From Batkoa obscura (Eukaryota; Entomophthoromycota; Entomophthoromycetes; Entomophthorales; Batkoaceae): a DNA stretch of 64,000 bases. This document shows, in pieces, positions 24,022 to 34,965 of the stretch. How positions within the stretch are numbered: position 1 is the stretch's first letter; the number at the start of each line of letters is the position of its first letter. The stretch lies in the NCBI GenBank assembly GCA_030770535.1, contig JASVEC010000045.1:1-64000 (forward strand). The letters run 5' to 3'. The position numbers and the translations under genes were made by a program. Below the pieces are notes generated by a model. It did no database searches, was not told where the DNA came from, and saw only the letters and a list, made by a program, of their open reading frames with translations.

Positions 24022-25440
24022 TATTTTAGAACTTTGCTTAGAACTATATAAAGATAAACTATTTATTAAAAAAAAGTACTTAGTACTTTTAAACTATTTG
24101 TTATAAGATATGTTGTAAGTTAGCAGAATTTTTATTATATCTAATATAAATTGCCATATTAGCAAGGACTTTACTAATATAACTTATATATTAATATTAA
24201 TCAAAGTTATAATATGTGAATAAATACGTGTTCTTATAAAACTTCATTGAGAGATATTTGCTATTAACTGTTTTATACTTAATATTATGGATTTGCTATA
24301 AAATACATCAGTAGTTTTAATATCATAATTACATTATTAATATATTACTAAGTTAATAAATAGCTGCATAAGAGGGAGTGATTAGCCTCAAAGTTACAAT
24401 TAGTTATTTTTATATAATACAAATAATATAATAATAGTTTTTATTTATTATTATAGCTACTTACTTTTCAACCATCTATTAGCTTAACTATTAATAAATT
24501 AAGTAATATTAATATTTAGTAATTAATTTTTATCACTTAATAAACTATTTACTTATTTAGTAAATATTAAAAATTTTAAACTTTCACTTATTCTTGTAAA
24601 ATAAGTTGGAATTAATTTTATAATTTTCTTGTTTTGTAAATTTTATAACTTTAATTAAAATTACATTAGATATCTTTAATCTATTAGATACTGGGTAATA
24701 ATATAATTTATCATATTTAGTTAAATACAATACCTATATTTTTTATATTTTTTGTATTTTTTATATTTTTTGTATTTTTTATATTTTATATTTTTTATAT
24801 TTTTTATATTTTTTTTATATTTTATATTTTTTTAAAATTATATTTGTTTTCTTATTGTTAATAATTAAACTATTGATTTTATTATATTTGTAAATAAAAA
24901 CCTTAAACTTTGAAATTAATTAGACAATATTTTTCTATTTTATTTAATATTTTAAAATATCTTTTTATCATAAAAATCCCTAAAATGCTATGAAATTGGT
25001 ACTCAGTGATTAAAGTTAAGTACTTTTTGGTTGATTGACTAGCCATAGGTTGAAAGGTTTTAGTTTATGTAGCTAAGATAGACTTGAGTTATGAAAAATA
25101 ATGCGTAATAGGCTACAGACTATGTAAGACAAATAGAATAAATAATATTACTGTAAAATCTATATAAGATATTATCAAGAAGATTTAATAGCTTTACTAA
25201 ATGTAGGAGATATCAAGGAATAATTCAGTTAAAAAGCCTCGAATTACTATGTTCCAGAGTCTCTTTTATATTTCGACAAGTATAGATATCAAAACATGGA
25301 GATAATATTTTTTAGGACAAAGATACAAATTCTCATAGCAAATCAAACTAAGAGCATGGAATTGATTGTCTCTAAACTCGAGGACATAATGACTTAAGTG
25401 ATTGCTGTATTGCAATTAATCATGGAGGTGACAAGGCGAT
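24022..25440 (-). repeat. Inverted repeat arm 2 (about 1.42 kb)
   Basis: Reverse complement of arm 1. The inner edge continues into a transposon 3' end with terminal GGGGTGTCGGAATTG (from 23967), which aligns well with the end of the 39000-41422 transposon but differs from the one beside arm 1. The outer edge stops inside the LTR, so this arm lacks the last LTR bases present at 20213-20227. Confidence 0.93.
24989..25440 (-). mobile_element. LTR, minus orientation, in arm 2
   Basis: The same LTR as 20228-20679 in inverted orientation, joined to transposon sequence at the same point as in arm 1. The shared junction shows that the arms are copies of one nested structure. Confidence 0.85.
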
Positions 25441-26130
25441 ACTTTGCAAAGATTTATAAATTTAAAAACTTAAAGTTTAAACTAATTTTTAAGTAACTTC
25501 TAAAACCAATTTAGATATCCCTATATAGTATTAAGTTAAAGATTTAATGTTCAATTAGTCAAAAACTTAAACAGTTGTTAGTAAAATACAAATCCAATAG
25601 ATTTCAAATATTTTATGCTGTATTTGTTTTAATAAATATAATATAACAGCAAAAAAATATGAAATAAAGCTAAAAAATAAATATTTTATAACAAATTAAA
25701 TTAAAATAAAGCTTTTAATGAAAACAACCAAACGTTTTTATAAACTTAACTATAAAATATAAAATATAAAATATAAAACATAAAATAATTAAGTTTTTCG
25801 TTTAACTTTTACATACAGTTAATTAGCTATAAGTTATAATGTTTGTAAACTATGTAGGTTTAAATCATCAATATATTTATTACTAGTAAAATCTTATTAA
25901 TTTATATATCTGATTAAAGATATAAGTTATTATAACTATTTTTTATTATTGTTGTATTTTAACTAAATAAAATAATTTGCATAAATATAGTAATAAATTT
26001 TAATAAATAAGCTTATAAAATTATGAAATCTTATTTTTTATATTTACATCCATTTTTAATCTACTTTATTTTAGCTTTTACTCATGTTTCATAATGAAAT
26101 TGTCAAACGTGATAAATTTATTTACTATTT
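25441..26130. other. AT-rich spacer
   Basis: No gene was seen. A short run of (AAAATATA)-like repeats lies at about 25755-25785. Confidence 0.5.
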
Positions 26131-26229
26131 GGGGATGTTTTTTTTGGTTTCATTACTTTTTCCACCTTTTAAGCGCCATTTGAGCAGAAAAATTATTAGT
26201 AAAATCCTTAAACACAAAAATACATCCCC
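26131..26229 (-). mobile_element. MITE copy 7
   Basis: A full-length copy with GGGGATGT..ACATCCCC ends, flanked by ATTT on both sides. Confidence 0.88.
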
Positions 26230-26295
26230 ATTTAATTAAATCAAAAAGTTCAAATATATCATATTAATATATTTATAATTTAAAGTTTAATATAT

Positions 26296-26394
26296 GGGGA
26301 TGTTCTTTTTGATTTCATTACCTTTTCCATTTTTTAAGCGCTATTTGAGCGGAAAATTTGTTAGTAAAATTCTTAAACACAAAAATTCATCCCC
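26296..26394 (-). mobile_element. MITE copy 8
   Basis: A full-length copy, flanked by ATAT on both sides, in the same orientation as copy 7 which lies 66 bp away. Confidence 0.88.
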
Positions 26395-26449
26395 ATATGT
26401 TAAAGTTAATAATAAATATATTTAATGATTTAAAAGCTCTTAAACTTAA

Positions 26450-26537
26450 GGGTGCTTCTTTTTGTTATCATCCCTTTTTCTATTTTTAAGCGCTATTTGA
26501 GTGGAAAAAATATTAGTAAAATTCTTCAAAAAATACA
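26450..26537 (-). mobile_element. MITE copy 9, worn
   Basis: The core (TTTTTAAGCGCTATTTGAGTGG, split here by position only) and GTTATCATCCCTTTTT are recognisable. Both ends are decayed. It is the third copy in a row with this orientation. Confidence 0.7.
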
Positions 26538-27415
26538 CCGTCTATCTATGCTTTAATGGATTTTCTCAAAAAGGAAGATTAATTACTTTAGAAACTATCC
26601 TGTAAATGATTTTTTTAAGATTTTAACTTTAAATCACAAAACTTCATTAGTAGGCATTTTAAATGAGATTACCTTTAAAAATAATAACCTGTAGCATCTT
26701 TGTTCGAGGACTTTAATTTTCCTCAACTTATTTTATAAAAAATTAGAAACTAAAAAATAAAAAGACAACCCCACTTTAATATTTGGATAGTAACTATGTG
26801 GTTTTAGGTTAAACTTAGAAATTTTTCTATTAAAAGAAACATCAAAGTTTTTTGTTTTTTCATTGATTTTCCGAATTTGGTGTTTAAACAAATGAACCTT
26901 TTCAACTATAGTTAGATATGAATCAAAAAACATCATAGTAATCAATAATCTTTTTGTTTATAAAAGATATTTCGTTTCGAAAAAGATTGATCCCAAAGAT
27001 ATTGAATTGTTTTTATATATACATGTAAAGGTAAATATATATATTACAATATTTTTTAATAAAATACTTATTCACTAAAAAAAGTTACGTTAAATAAGCA
27101 TTATCCCAGAACAAAATTATTGCTAACAAGTTATATGGCAAAATCCTGGATTTGCCAAAATTTAAAATACATCAGCCATAGGGGGATGATAGTGATAAAA
27201 ATAGATGAATATATACAAGAATAAAAAACTTGATACTAATAATTAGTTTTATTCAGTAAAACTAGGATCTAAATATAAAATCAATGTTATAAGAACAAAA
27301 CAAAGAAAGAGATATTTATTATGAAATAATAATACATTGAAATACTACGCTATCTATTTAAAATTTAAAAAGAAAAGCACAAAGAATATGTATTTGAAAA
27401 AATAAGATTGAGAAG
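26538..27415. other. Gene-free AT-rich stretch
   Basis: A 70-codon open stretch on the minus strand (26733-26945) has no recognisable features and is not supported as a gene. Nothing else was seen. Confidence 0.5.
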
Positions 27416-27464
27416 TATATAAATAAGTGCTGTATCGCAAACCCAAGTTAGGTAGAATTTCAAA

Positions 27465-27596
27465 ATGACAACGGCTAAAGATATAGGCTTGTATTCCTTA
27501 CTAGTCTTTGGAGCTTCCATTGGATCTGTCATAGGAGTTTCTTTATTCGTTAATGTAATCATTATATTGGTTTTAATCATTATTAACTATATTTAG
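27465..27596 (+). CDS. Small ORF with one membrane segment, possible first exon
   Basis: A 43-codon frame that starts with MTTAKDIGLYSLLVFGASIG and continues as one long hydrophobic helix. A TATA word (tatataaa, 27416-27423) lies about 42 bp upstream. The helix looks like the first membrane segment of the 7TM receptors elsewhere in the window. This could therefore be the first exon of a receptor whose remainder was lost where the LTR sits at 27899. It could equally be a stand-alone micro-ORF. No splice path to the next frame (27624-27898) could be proved. Confidence 0.3.
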   Translation: MTTAKDIGLYSLLVFGASIGSVIGVSLFVNVIIILVLIIINYI

Positions 27597-27623
27597 TTTT
27601 GCGCCAAATCGCCAACTTTAAAC

Positions 27624-27898
27624 ATGATAATTACTAAAAAGAAAGATGAAATTCATTTGGGATTAGAAGCTGATAACCCTAGAGCTTTTATTATTTGTTT
27701 AGAGTGTATTGAACTTTACATGGTGATCCACGGCTGTAGTCCTAACAGTAAATGGATAGAACCTTTATCCCAAAAATGTTCAAAAAACTGCTATTCAGAG
27801 GAAATATCTAATATTAGTCAATCTATAGACTCCTATAAATTCAGTGATTTGGATAAAAGTAGCTTAAATATATATTTTTCTGGCGAGAATCAAAGCAG
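27624..27898 (+). pseudogene. Unidentified open frame cut by a solo LTR
   Basis: An open frame of about 92 codons rich in Ser, Cys and Asn, with a hydrophobic segment around AFIICLECIELYMVIHGC. It runs straight into the LTR that begins at 27899, and its last codons before the stop are LTR sequence. I do not recognise it. It may be the remnant of a host gene truncated by the LTR, perhaps together with the small ORF just upstream. Confidence 0.3.
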
Positions 27899-28362
27899 TG
27901 TGAAATATCGCTTTGTCAGTCCCATGGTTAATTATAGCATAATAATCGCCTAAGCTGTTGTGTTCTCGAGTTCAGAGGAAATCAATCCCATTTTCTTATT
28001 TTGATTTGTTATGAGAATTTCTAGCTCCATCCAAAAGAATATTATCTTCTCATTTTGATATTTATACTTTTCAGAGTATAAAAGAGTTTACAGAGTATAT
28101 TAGTTCGAGGCTTTTTAACTGAATTATTCCCTGATATCTCGAACATTTAATAAACCCACTAAGTTTTCTTAATAGTATTTTACACAGGTTTTACATTAGT
28201 ATTGTCCATTCTATTTGTCTTATATAGCTTGTAACCTATTACGTGCTATTCTTCATAATCCAAGTCTATCTTAGTCACATAAACTAAGATCTTTCGACTT
28301 ATAGTGTAGTCAACCCGGAAATAGCTGTTCTTGACTCCAAACCCTGAGTATCAGATTTCACA
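27899..28362 (+). mobile_element. Solo LTR
   Basis: A 464-bp solo LTR from TGTGAAAT to ATTTCACA, containing the TATA word GAGTATAAAAGAG. No clear target duplication was seen. It is closely similar to the LTR at 38318-38781. Confidence 0.9.
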
Positions 28363-28391
28363 ATGTTTAAATCAAATTAGTAATAGGACAT

Positions 28392-28489
28392 GGGGATGTT
28401 TTTTTGGCTTCGTTACTTTTTGCATTTTTTAAGCGCTATTTGTGTGGAAAAACTGTTAGTAAAATTCTTAAACACAAAAATGCATCCCC
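28392..28489 (-). mobile_element. MITE copy 10
   Basis: A full-length copy with GGGGATGT..GCATCCCC ends. It is followed directly by copy 11 in the opposite orientation, with only the bases ATAT between. Confidence 0.88.
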
Positions 28490-28493
28490 ATAT

Positions 28494-28592
28494 GGTGACG
28501 TATTTTGTGTTTAAGAATTTTTCCAAGAATTTTTCCACTCTAAATAACGTTTTAAAAAATGCAAAAAGTAATGAAACCAAAAAAAACACCCT
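28494..28592 (+). mobile_element. MITE copy 11, inverted beside copy 10
   Basis: Opposite orientation to copy 10, so the pair forms a palindrome of about 200 bp. The left terminal is worn (GGTGACGT). Confidence 0.85.
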
Positions 28593-29120
28593 CATATCTT
28601 TATTTTAAAAGAATGCTAATATTCTATGATAATTTTTAGAGGACAGCAAATCAATTGAGGCTAACTATCCTTTACTTAAAATTAACTCTTAGTATCTTAA
28701 ATTGAAATAAGAAATATGCTTTAAAGCTACTTTACTTACCTTAGGAAGCAAATACAGCTTTTAATACAATATTGAAGCTTGAACAGAGGCTTTTAGTATG
28801 GTACTTTATTGTATTGTACATTCTTTTACTGCTTCTATAATTAAAATATAGAATAATTCTCTATAAGTTTGATGATATTAGTATAAAAGCTACAGTATTA
28901 GAGTAGTTTTTTATGAATGCTTGAAAAACTAAAAGATCAAATGAGGTAATTGATTATACATTTGTAAATCTCGATAAATTAATTAAATCAAAACAAAATA
29001 ATTGAACAGCAGTTTAGAGCATTTGCTAGTCTATTTTATGTTCCTAAAGGCGTAATCAAAATAAAAAAGGATACACATAACTTTGACCAGTCTTATATTT
29101 ATAACTTATTTATCTAAAAT
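28593..29120. other. Spacer without gene
   Basis: AT-rich DNA between the MITE pair and the 3' end of the first receptor pseudogene. No gene was seen. Confidence 0.5.
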
Positions 29121-30343
29121 TCAAAGCGACTTGATTATTTGGTCTAACATTACTTGAACTGCACGATCCACATCAGCTGCATTATTACTACTAGCAGTAG
29201 AAGATAGTTCTGAGCTTATGTCAATGGTCAACATTACACCATCTATAATTTTGAGTCATTACTCAAATAAAAAAATAAAATGCTTACCAGAACCTCTTCT
29301 CCAAGCTTTAACCTTAAATCTACTTGTTAATCTTTTATAAGTTTTCATCACCGCTGATTGGAGAGTAGGATCTAAACAGAAAGCAATGAAATTAAGCGAC
29401 CCAGCTAGTGATGATCCCATTATAGACCAGTTTTTTAGATATATGGGATGTGTTCCATTTATATCAAAGTACGTCTGTGCGACAACAACACCAGTATGGG
29501 TGAATATCATAATATATGGGTATAATACTCTAAATAAAGTTTTAATGCTAAATCAAAAACATATAATGCTCACATCCTTAACCCCAGCTGTCTAACACTA
29601 CTAATTGCTTTACTTGATGTTTCTATTGCTCTGAAATATCTATGTTTTTTGATAGCATCTAAATTACTATTCAACTTGATTATAACTAAAATAACCACGA
29701 CAAGGAGGTAGACCATTACAACTACATATGTGAGCTGAAATACTAATAAATCAAAAATTTTCGCATCGCTTGCATTAGCAATAACAATATAACATCCTTG
29801 ATCTTTAGCATACCCGAGCTTACCAAGAGCCATTCATAAAATGTAAATAAATTTATAATGTATTAATTATATACCTAATGGGATCGTTGCACATATAAAT
29901 GCTACTGTCAAAGATATAGCCCATTAAGCAATTTCTATCCATTTAGTAACAGCCTTATTATGAAGAAATGTTCGTTGTAAGTTTATTCCAACACAAGCGT
30001 TGAAAAAGCATACAACAATGGGAAAAAGAAAAACTGCCATCCAATAAATGTACACATCGCACTCGGTGACTTGGTATATGGTCTTATCCATAAGTGTGTG
30101 GTATGCAGCCAGATATCATGCTATGATATGACTGTTTGTAAGCGCAAAGAAACACGGTTAACTAACTTCCAGTCATAGATACCTAGATTGAATGTTTAAT
30201 ATCCATCATATTATTTTTTTCTAAAAGACAATACTAAGGCATATCATTGTTAGTATAACTAGGAATGCAAAGAACGCAGACGTTTTTGATGTTATTGGGG
30301 TATAGTATGAATAGATCTGATTAATTTCTGGCTGTCCGCTCAT
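29121..30343 (-). pseudogene. 7TM receptor (GPCR-like) pseudogene, copy 1
   Basis: Minus-strand gene with the exon plan of copy 2 (32302-33515). The N-terminal exon starts MSGQPEINQIYSYYTP with TM1. A second block begins IYDWKLVNRVSLRLQ, followed by the TM3-4 part with VTECDVYIYWMAVFLFPI. An exon with TM5 (29570-29830) and one with TM6-7 (HTGVVVAQTYFDINGTHPIY) follow, then a hydrophilic C-terminal tail ending at 29121. The middle exon holds a TAA where the family continues (EIA-stop-WAISLTV) and a frame shift after RVSLRLQTVIS, so it is probably dead. Both lesions also occur in copy 2. Segments 29727-30348 and about 29372-29515 appear identical to copy 2, while the DNA between them is clearly diverged. 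Confidence 0.75.
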
Positions 30344-30348
30344 TTTTC

Positions 30349-32296
30349 AGATATTAAATTTAAAGGTTAAGTGTAATTTTGGTTCTATTTATAACTTTAT
30401 TTTCTAAATAAACAGTTAATGAAGTGCCACTCTCTTTGGTAATGAATTTAAATGTTCAACAAAAATCCTTTTTTACTATATTTGTCAAATTTAATCACAA
30501 TACTAGTTTAATATCAACTTAATCATTCATTGAATAGTTAATGACTCCAGAATAAAATTTTCATCAGTTTGAGAGTTAATTAGAAAGTTATATAGTGCTG
30601 TTCTATATTTTTAATTTATAAAATATTTCTTTTATCAAGAACCTTCTTCTATAAAAGAGCCAACCCTAAGTTAGAGGACTTAAAAGGGTACGATTAATAA
30701 AGTCTTGTATTAGAATTTTAAAATCAAAAGCCTTTAATTTAAATAATTGTTCTTTTTCGTATCATATACACTCATTTTTAATTGCCTTGGCGTTTAAAGA
30801 ATTTTAATTTTTGAATTTACCTTTACGTAATTTAAGCATAGTTGTATTTTTAAGGGATACTATTAAATTGTTTTAGACGTGGATTGAGCATTTCTAATTT
30901 TGCATTTGGTGAATTTAAAAATAAAAATAGTAACAATGATTAAATTAATTGAATATAGAATTGAAGATATCCAACTCATATCTAAAATCAACCAGTAATA
31001 GCTTTTAAATTGGCATATTTAAATGCTTTAGCAATGATGTTATAGTCCATACCTGTCTTTCTAACATTTTTTTGAGGGTTAAAGTAAAAAGCTTAGATAG
31101 CATGAAAATATACTTATTATAACTATACAGTAAGCACTGATGCTATACTAAATAAAATACTAATATATGGCTACTATTTACGTTAAGCTAACATCTATTA
31201 TAGTTCCAAAAAGTAATAGCGTGTTTTATATTTTCTAATGGAAATTTTGTGAACTAGAACAAAAGGATAAAATATAGGTATAATATTTTTTTAAATAATA
31301 TGATTTTGGCTACTTATTTGTCTTTAAAAAATGCGATAGAAGCCTGTTTGTTGAATTTACTTTTTTAAAAGGCAATGGGAACATAACAGAAAAAATATAT
31401 AATATGATTGATATTCTTGAATTAATACAAACTAGTTTAAGGAAACTTAAAAATGAAATATCTATTTTACACCTTTAATTATCGGTTCTAAATAAGAATA
31501 CGTTTATATAAATTTAACCTTATATAGCAGTTCTATAGTGCGCTTCTACTTCTTATATCAAATAACTAATAATATGGTGAATCTGCACCCTACTAATCTC
31601 TTGGACTCCATAATGCTAATAAAAAAGATGTCGAGGTTCAACTTAATCACCAAAGCTCATTATACTTTTACATTGATAAAACATTTTTATTCAGGTTCAA
31701 AACTTTCTAAAGTATTTGAGAATATTATTTTGCAGCCAGCAATTTCTGATGTTATAATTTTTATACCTATTTATGAAAATTGATGAACAAAAACAGAATC
31801 TTGTGCATTTTTTAATGCTTTAAGATTTATTTTATAAACTAGTGGTATTTTATAAATAAATACGTCTTCTAACATGATATGCAAATGATTTGAAGTTCAA
31901 AAATCAAAATGAATTCTACAAGCGTATACTAGTAAATATTTACTACTTATCAATCTAGTCCATTACAGTATATTAAAATGCAACTTTAAATTATCCGAGC
32001 TCAGTTCTGGTTTAGGGGATATAAAATACTTACCCGTGATTTTCTATTCCTTTATATTATGTAGTAACCAATCTTATAAAACATGTATTCATTACAATAA
32101 ACTCATGCCAGGTTTAACAAGTTTTCTTATTTTACCAAAGAGTAACATAAAAACAGGATATTTTACATTTAACTTGCTTACAGATTAAAAAATATAATAT
32201 AGCGTATATATAGCTTGTTAGGATAAATAAAGCACTGAAGCATAAAGTATAAAAAACTATTGTAAATAAGTGAACTTCTTGGGTATCATTAACTTA
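30349..32296. other. Loop between the two receptor copies
   Basis: 1.95 kb of AT-rich DNA with no convincing gene. An 81-codon frame at 31538-31783 lacks support. Confidence 0.5.
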
Positions 32297-32301
32297 GAAA
32301 A

Positions 32302-33515
32302 ATGAGCGGACAGCCAGAAATTAATCAGATCTATTCATACTATACCCCAATAACATCAAAAACGTCTGCGTTCTTTGCATTCCTAGTTATACTAACAATG
32401 ATATGCCTTAGTATTGTCTTTTAGAAAAAAATAATATGATGGATATTAAACATTCAATCTAGGTATCTATGACTGGAAGTTAGTTAACCGTGTTTCTTTG
32501 CGCTTACAAACAGTCATATCATAGCATGATATCTGGCTGCATACCACACACTTATGGATAAGACCATATACCAAGTCACCGAGTGCGATGTGTACATTTA
32601 TTGGATGGCAGTTTTTCTTTTTCCCATTGTTGTATGCTTTTTCAACGCTTGTGTTGGAATAAACTTACAACGAACATTTCTTCATAATAAGGCTGTTACT
32701 AAATGGATAGAAATTGCTTAATGGGCTATATCTTTGACAGTAGCATTTATATGTGCAACGATCCCATTAGGTATATAATTAATACATTATAAATTTATTT
32801 ACATTTTATGAATGGCTCTTGGTAAGCTCGGGTATGCTAAAGATCAAGGATGTTATATTGTTATTGCTAATGCAAGCGATGCGAAAATTTTTGATTTATT
32901 AGTATTTCAGCTCACATACATAGTTGTAATGGTTTACCTCCTTATTGTAGTTATTTTAGTACTGCTAAGGTTGTCAAAAAACATCAATACCATCCAAAAT
33001 CAAGGTTTTTCTACTGGTTCTGATGCTTCTGTAAAAGCTGTAAAATATGTAAAACAATTAGGCTATAGAATGTAAACATTGTAAAAAAATTAAACTTTTG
33101 ATTAAAACTTTTTTAGCATTTTGTACCCAGCTATTATGATATTCACCCATACTGGTGTTGTTGTCGCACAGACGTACTTTGATATAAATGGAACACATCC
33201 CATATATCTAAAAAACTGGTCTATAATGGGATCATCACTAGCTGGGTCGCTTAATTTCATTGCTTTCTGTTTAGACCCTACGATTCATGAAGCCTTTAAA
33301 TCACTTTATTATAGATTTGTATTAAAGAAAGATTTGAACGCTGATAAGGATCATAACGAAGGTAACTATGATACCAAATTTTAGTAATATATAGTAATTT
33401 AAATTTTCAAGGAATTTATCTTAGCGGTGGGATTGACAAAAATAGTACAAACCATGAAGATGGAAATCTCAATAATGAAGACACTGCTCTAAAAAAATTT
33501 ATTGAGACTTTATAA
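32302..33515 (+). pseudogene. 7TM receptor (GPCR-like) pseudogene, copy 2
   Basis: Exon 1 is 32302-32410 (TM1). After a GT..AG intron (32411-32462), exon 2 starts at 32463. A TM5 exon follows at about 32812-33075, then a TM6-7 exon at about 33121-33351 and a tail exon (about 33410-33515) rich in Asn, Asp and Glu. The receptor class is inferred from the hydrophobic pattern, an NGT glycosylation-type site in a loop and the positions of the segments; the ligand is unknown. The same in-frame TAA (32717-32719 region) and frame shift as in copy 1 are present. The C-terminal tail and the end of the TM5 exon differ strongly from copy 1, although flanking parts look identical. Confidence 0.75.
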
Positions 33516-33570
33516 TAACATGTTTAAAGTTGACTCACTACATAATAAAGTTCAAATTATTAAGTTTATG

Positions 33571-33659
33571 AGGTGTTTTTAGTTTCACCACTTTTTCCAT
33601 TTTTTAAGCGCTATTTGAGTGGAAAATTTATTGGTAAAATTCTTGAAAATACATCCTCA
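33571..33659 (-). mobile_element. MITE copy 12, slightly shortened
   Basis: The core TTTAAGCGCTATTTGAGTGG is intact. The ends are worn (AGGTGTTT..ACATCCTC). Confidence 0.8.
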
Positions 33660-34076
33660 TATTTTATCATTAGTGCTTTATAATAAGATAGTAAACCTTG
33701 AACTAAAACAAAGTTTACTTAATGAATCTGTAGTTTTTTATTTCAACAAACTTATTCAATATTGAATAAAACTATAACTTTTAAAGTCAACTAAAAATGT
33801 TTAAAGCAATTACAAGGTTATAAATGTTTGTTCAAATCTTCCCGTACTTCTCTATTTACTGAGTGTCTCAAGATTATTTATTTGGAAGTCGAGTGTACCA
33901 TCCTCAGGATCTCTTAACAAAGTCCACTCAATCACCTTATATTATCCTATGTTCTCTTGATGTCTGCCATGAGTAACTTCATTTTTAAATCCACTTCTTT
34001 CTTTAATAATTGTCCTAGGCTAATCCTGACTCCACTTTACTCTTCCTTAACGTATTACGTGTAACAAATAAAATAA

Positions 34077-34170
34077 GGATATGTTTTTTGTTTAAAAATT
34101 TTACTAACAATCTTTGCACTCAAATAGCGCTTAAAAAATGAAAAAAGCAATGAAACAAAGAAAACATCCC
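34077..34170 (+). mobile_element. MITE copy 13
   Basis: Plus-type orientation, ends worn (GGATATG..ACATCCC), core AAATAGCGCTTAAAAAATG intact. Confidence 0.82.
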
Positions 34171-34407
34171 AATATAATCTTTTGAACCTTGAATTTAAAA
34201 AAATTATTTAATACTTATGAAAATAAAGCTTTATTTACAATATTAGTTGGAATTTTTAAAAATATTAATAGTTAAATTAAGAATTAAAACCAGGATTAAT
34301 GCTAGTCAATTTTACTTAATTTAATTGGGATTTTTCTCAAATAATTTGTTTTTTGCTTTATTATTAAAGTAAATTTTGAGTTTCTTCGAGCTACTTATTT
34401 TGTATTA

Positions 34408-34441
34408 ATAGTAAAATTCTTAAACACAAAAATACATCCCC
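34408..34441 (-). mobile_element. MITE fragment (copy 14)
   Basis: Only the last 34 bp of a copy remain (AGTAAAATTCTTAAACACAA then AATACATCCCC), directly before a truncated LTR. Confidence 0.7.
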
Positions 34442-34447
34442 GTATAA

Positions 34448-34965
34448 TATCACTTAAGTTGTTGAGTTCTTGAATTCAGAGGCAATCAATTTCATACTTT
34501 TAGTTTGATTTGCTATAAGAATTTGTGTCTTCGTCCTAAAGAATATTATCTCCATGTTTTGGTACCTATACTTATCGGAGTATAAAAAAACTTCTAAAAG
34601 ATAAATAGCTCTGGGCTTTTTAACTGAATTATTCCTTGATGTCTTGAACACTTAACAAAGCCACTAAGTTTACTTAATAATATTTTACGTAGATTTTACA
34701 TTGGGGATGTATTTTTGTGTTTAAGAATTTTGCTAACAATTTTTCTACTCAAATAGCGCTTAAAAGATGGAAAAAATAATGAAGCCAAAAAAAACATCAC
34801 CATTAGTATTGTCTATTCTATTTGTCTTACATATTCCGTAGCTTATTACGTATTATTTTTCATAATCCAAGTCTATCTTAGTCACAAACTAAGATCTTTC
34901 GACCTACAATGTAAGTCAATCAGACAATAGCTGTTTTTGACTCCAGTCATTGGGTATGAGATTCG
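34448..34965 (+). mobile_element. LTR copy, 5'-truncated, split by a MITE
   Basis: Matches the solo LTRs from about their 45th base to the end. The first part and the terminal TG are missing. MITE copy 15 lies inside it at 34703-34801. The LTR carries the usual TATA word region (GAGTATAAAAAAAC). Confidence 0.85.
34703..34801 (+). mobile_element. MITE copy 15, inserted in an LTR
   Basis: Other LTR copies read ACATTAGTATTG at this place. Here the sequence is ACATT, then the MITE, then ATTAGTATTG. The empty site shows that a 3-bp ATT was duplicated on insertion. Confidence 0.92.

Noticed and set aside
28390-28608. Open frames on both strands through 28390-28608
   Set aside because: They read through the palindromic MITE pair.
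31538-31783. 81-codon frame in the loop between the receptor copies
   Set aside because: No similarity, no second copy and no regulatory signal.
32700-32760. Alternative genetic code (TAA read as Gln) suggested by the shared stop in the receptor copies
   Set aside because: All other genes in the window end properly at TAA and none needs TAA read as sense; a shared pseudogene lesion is simpler.
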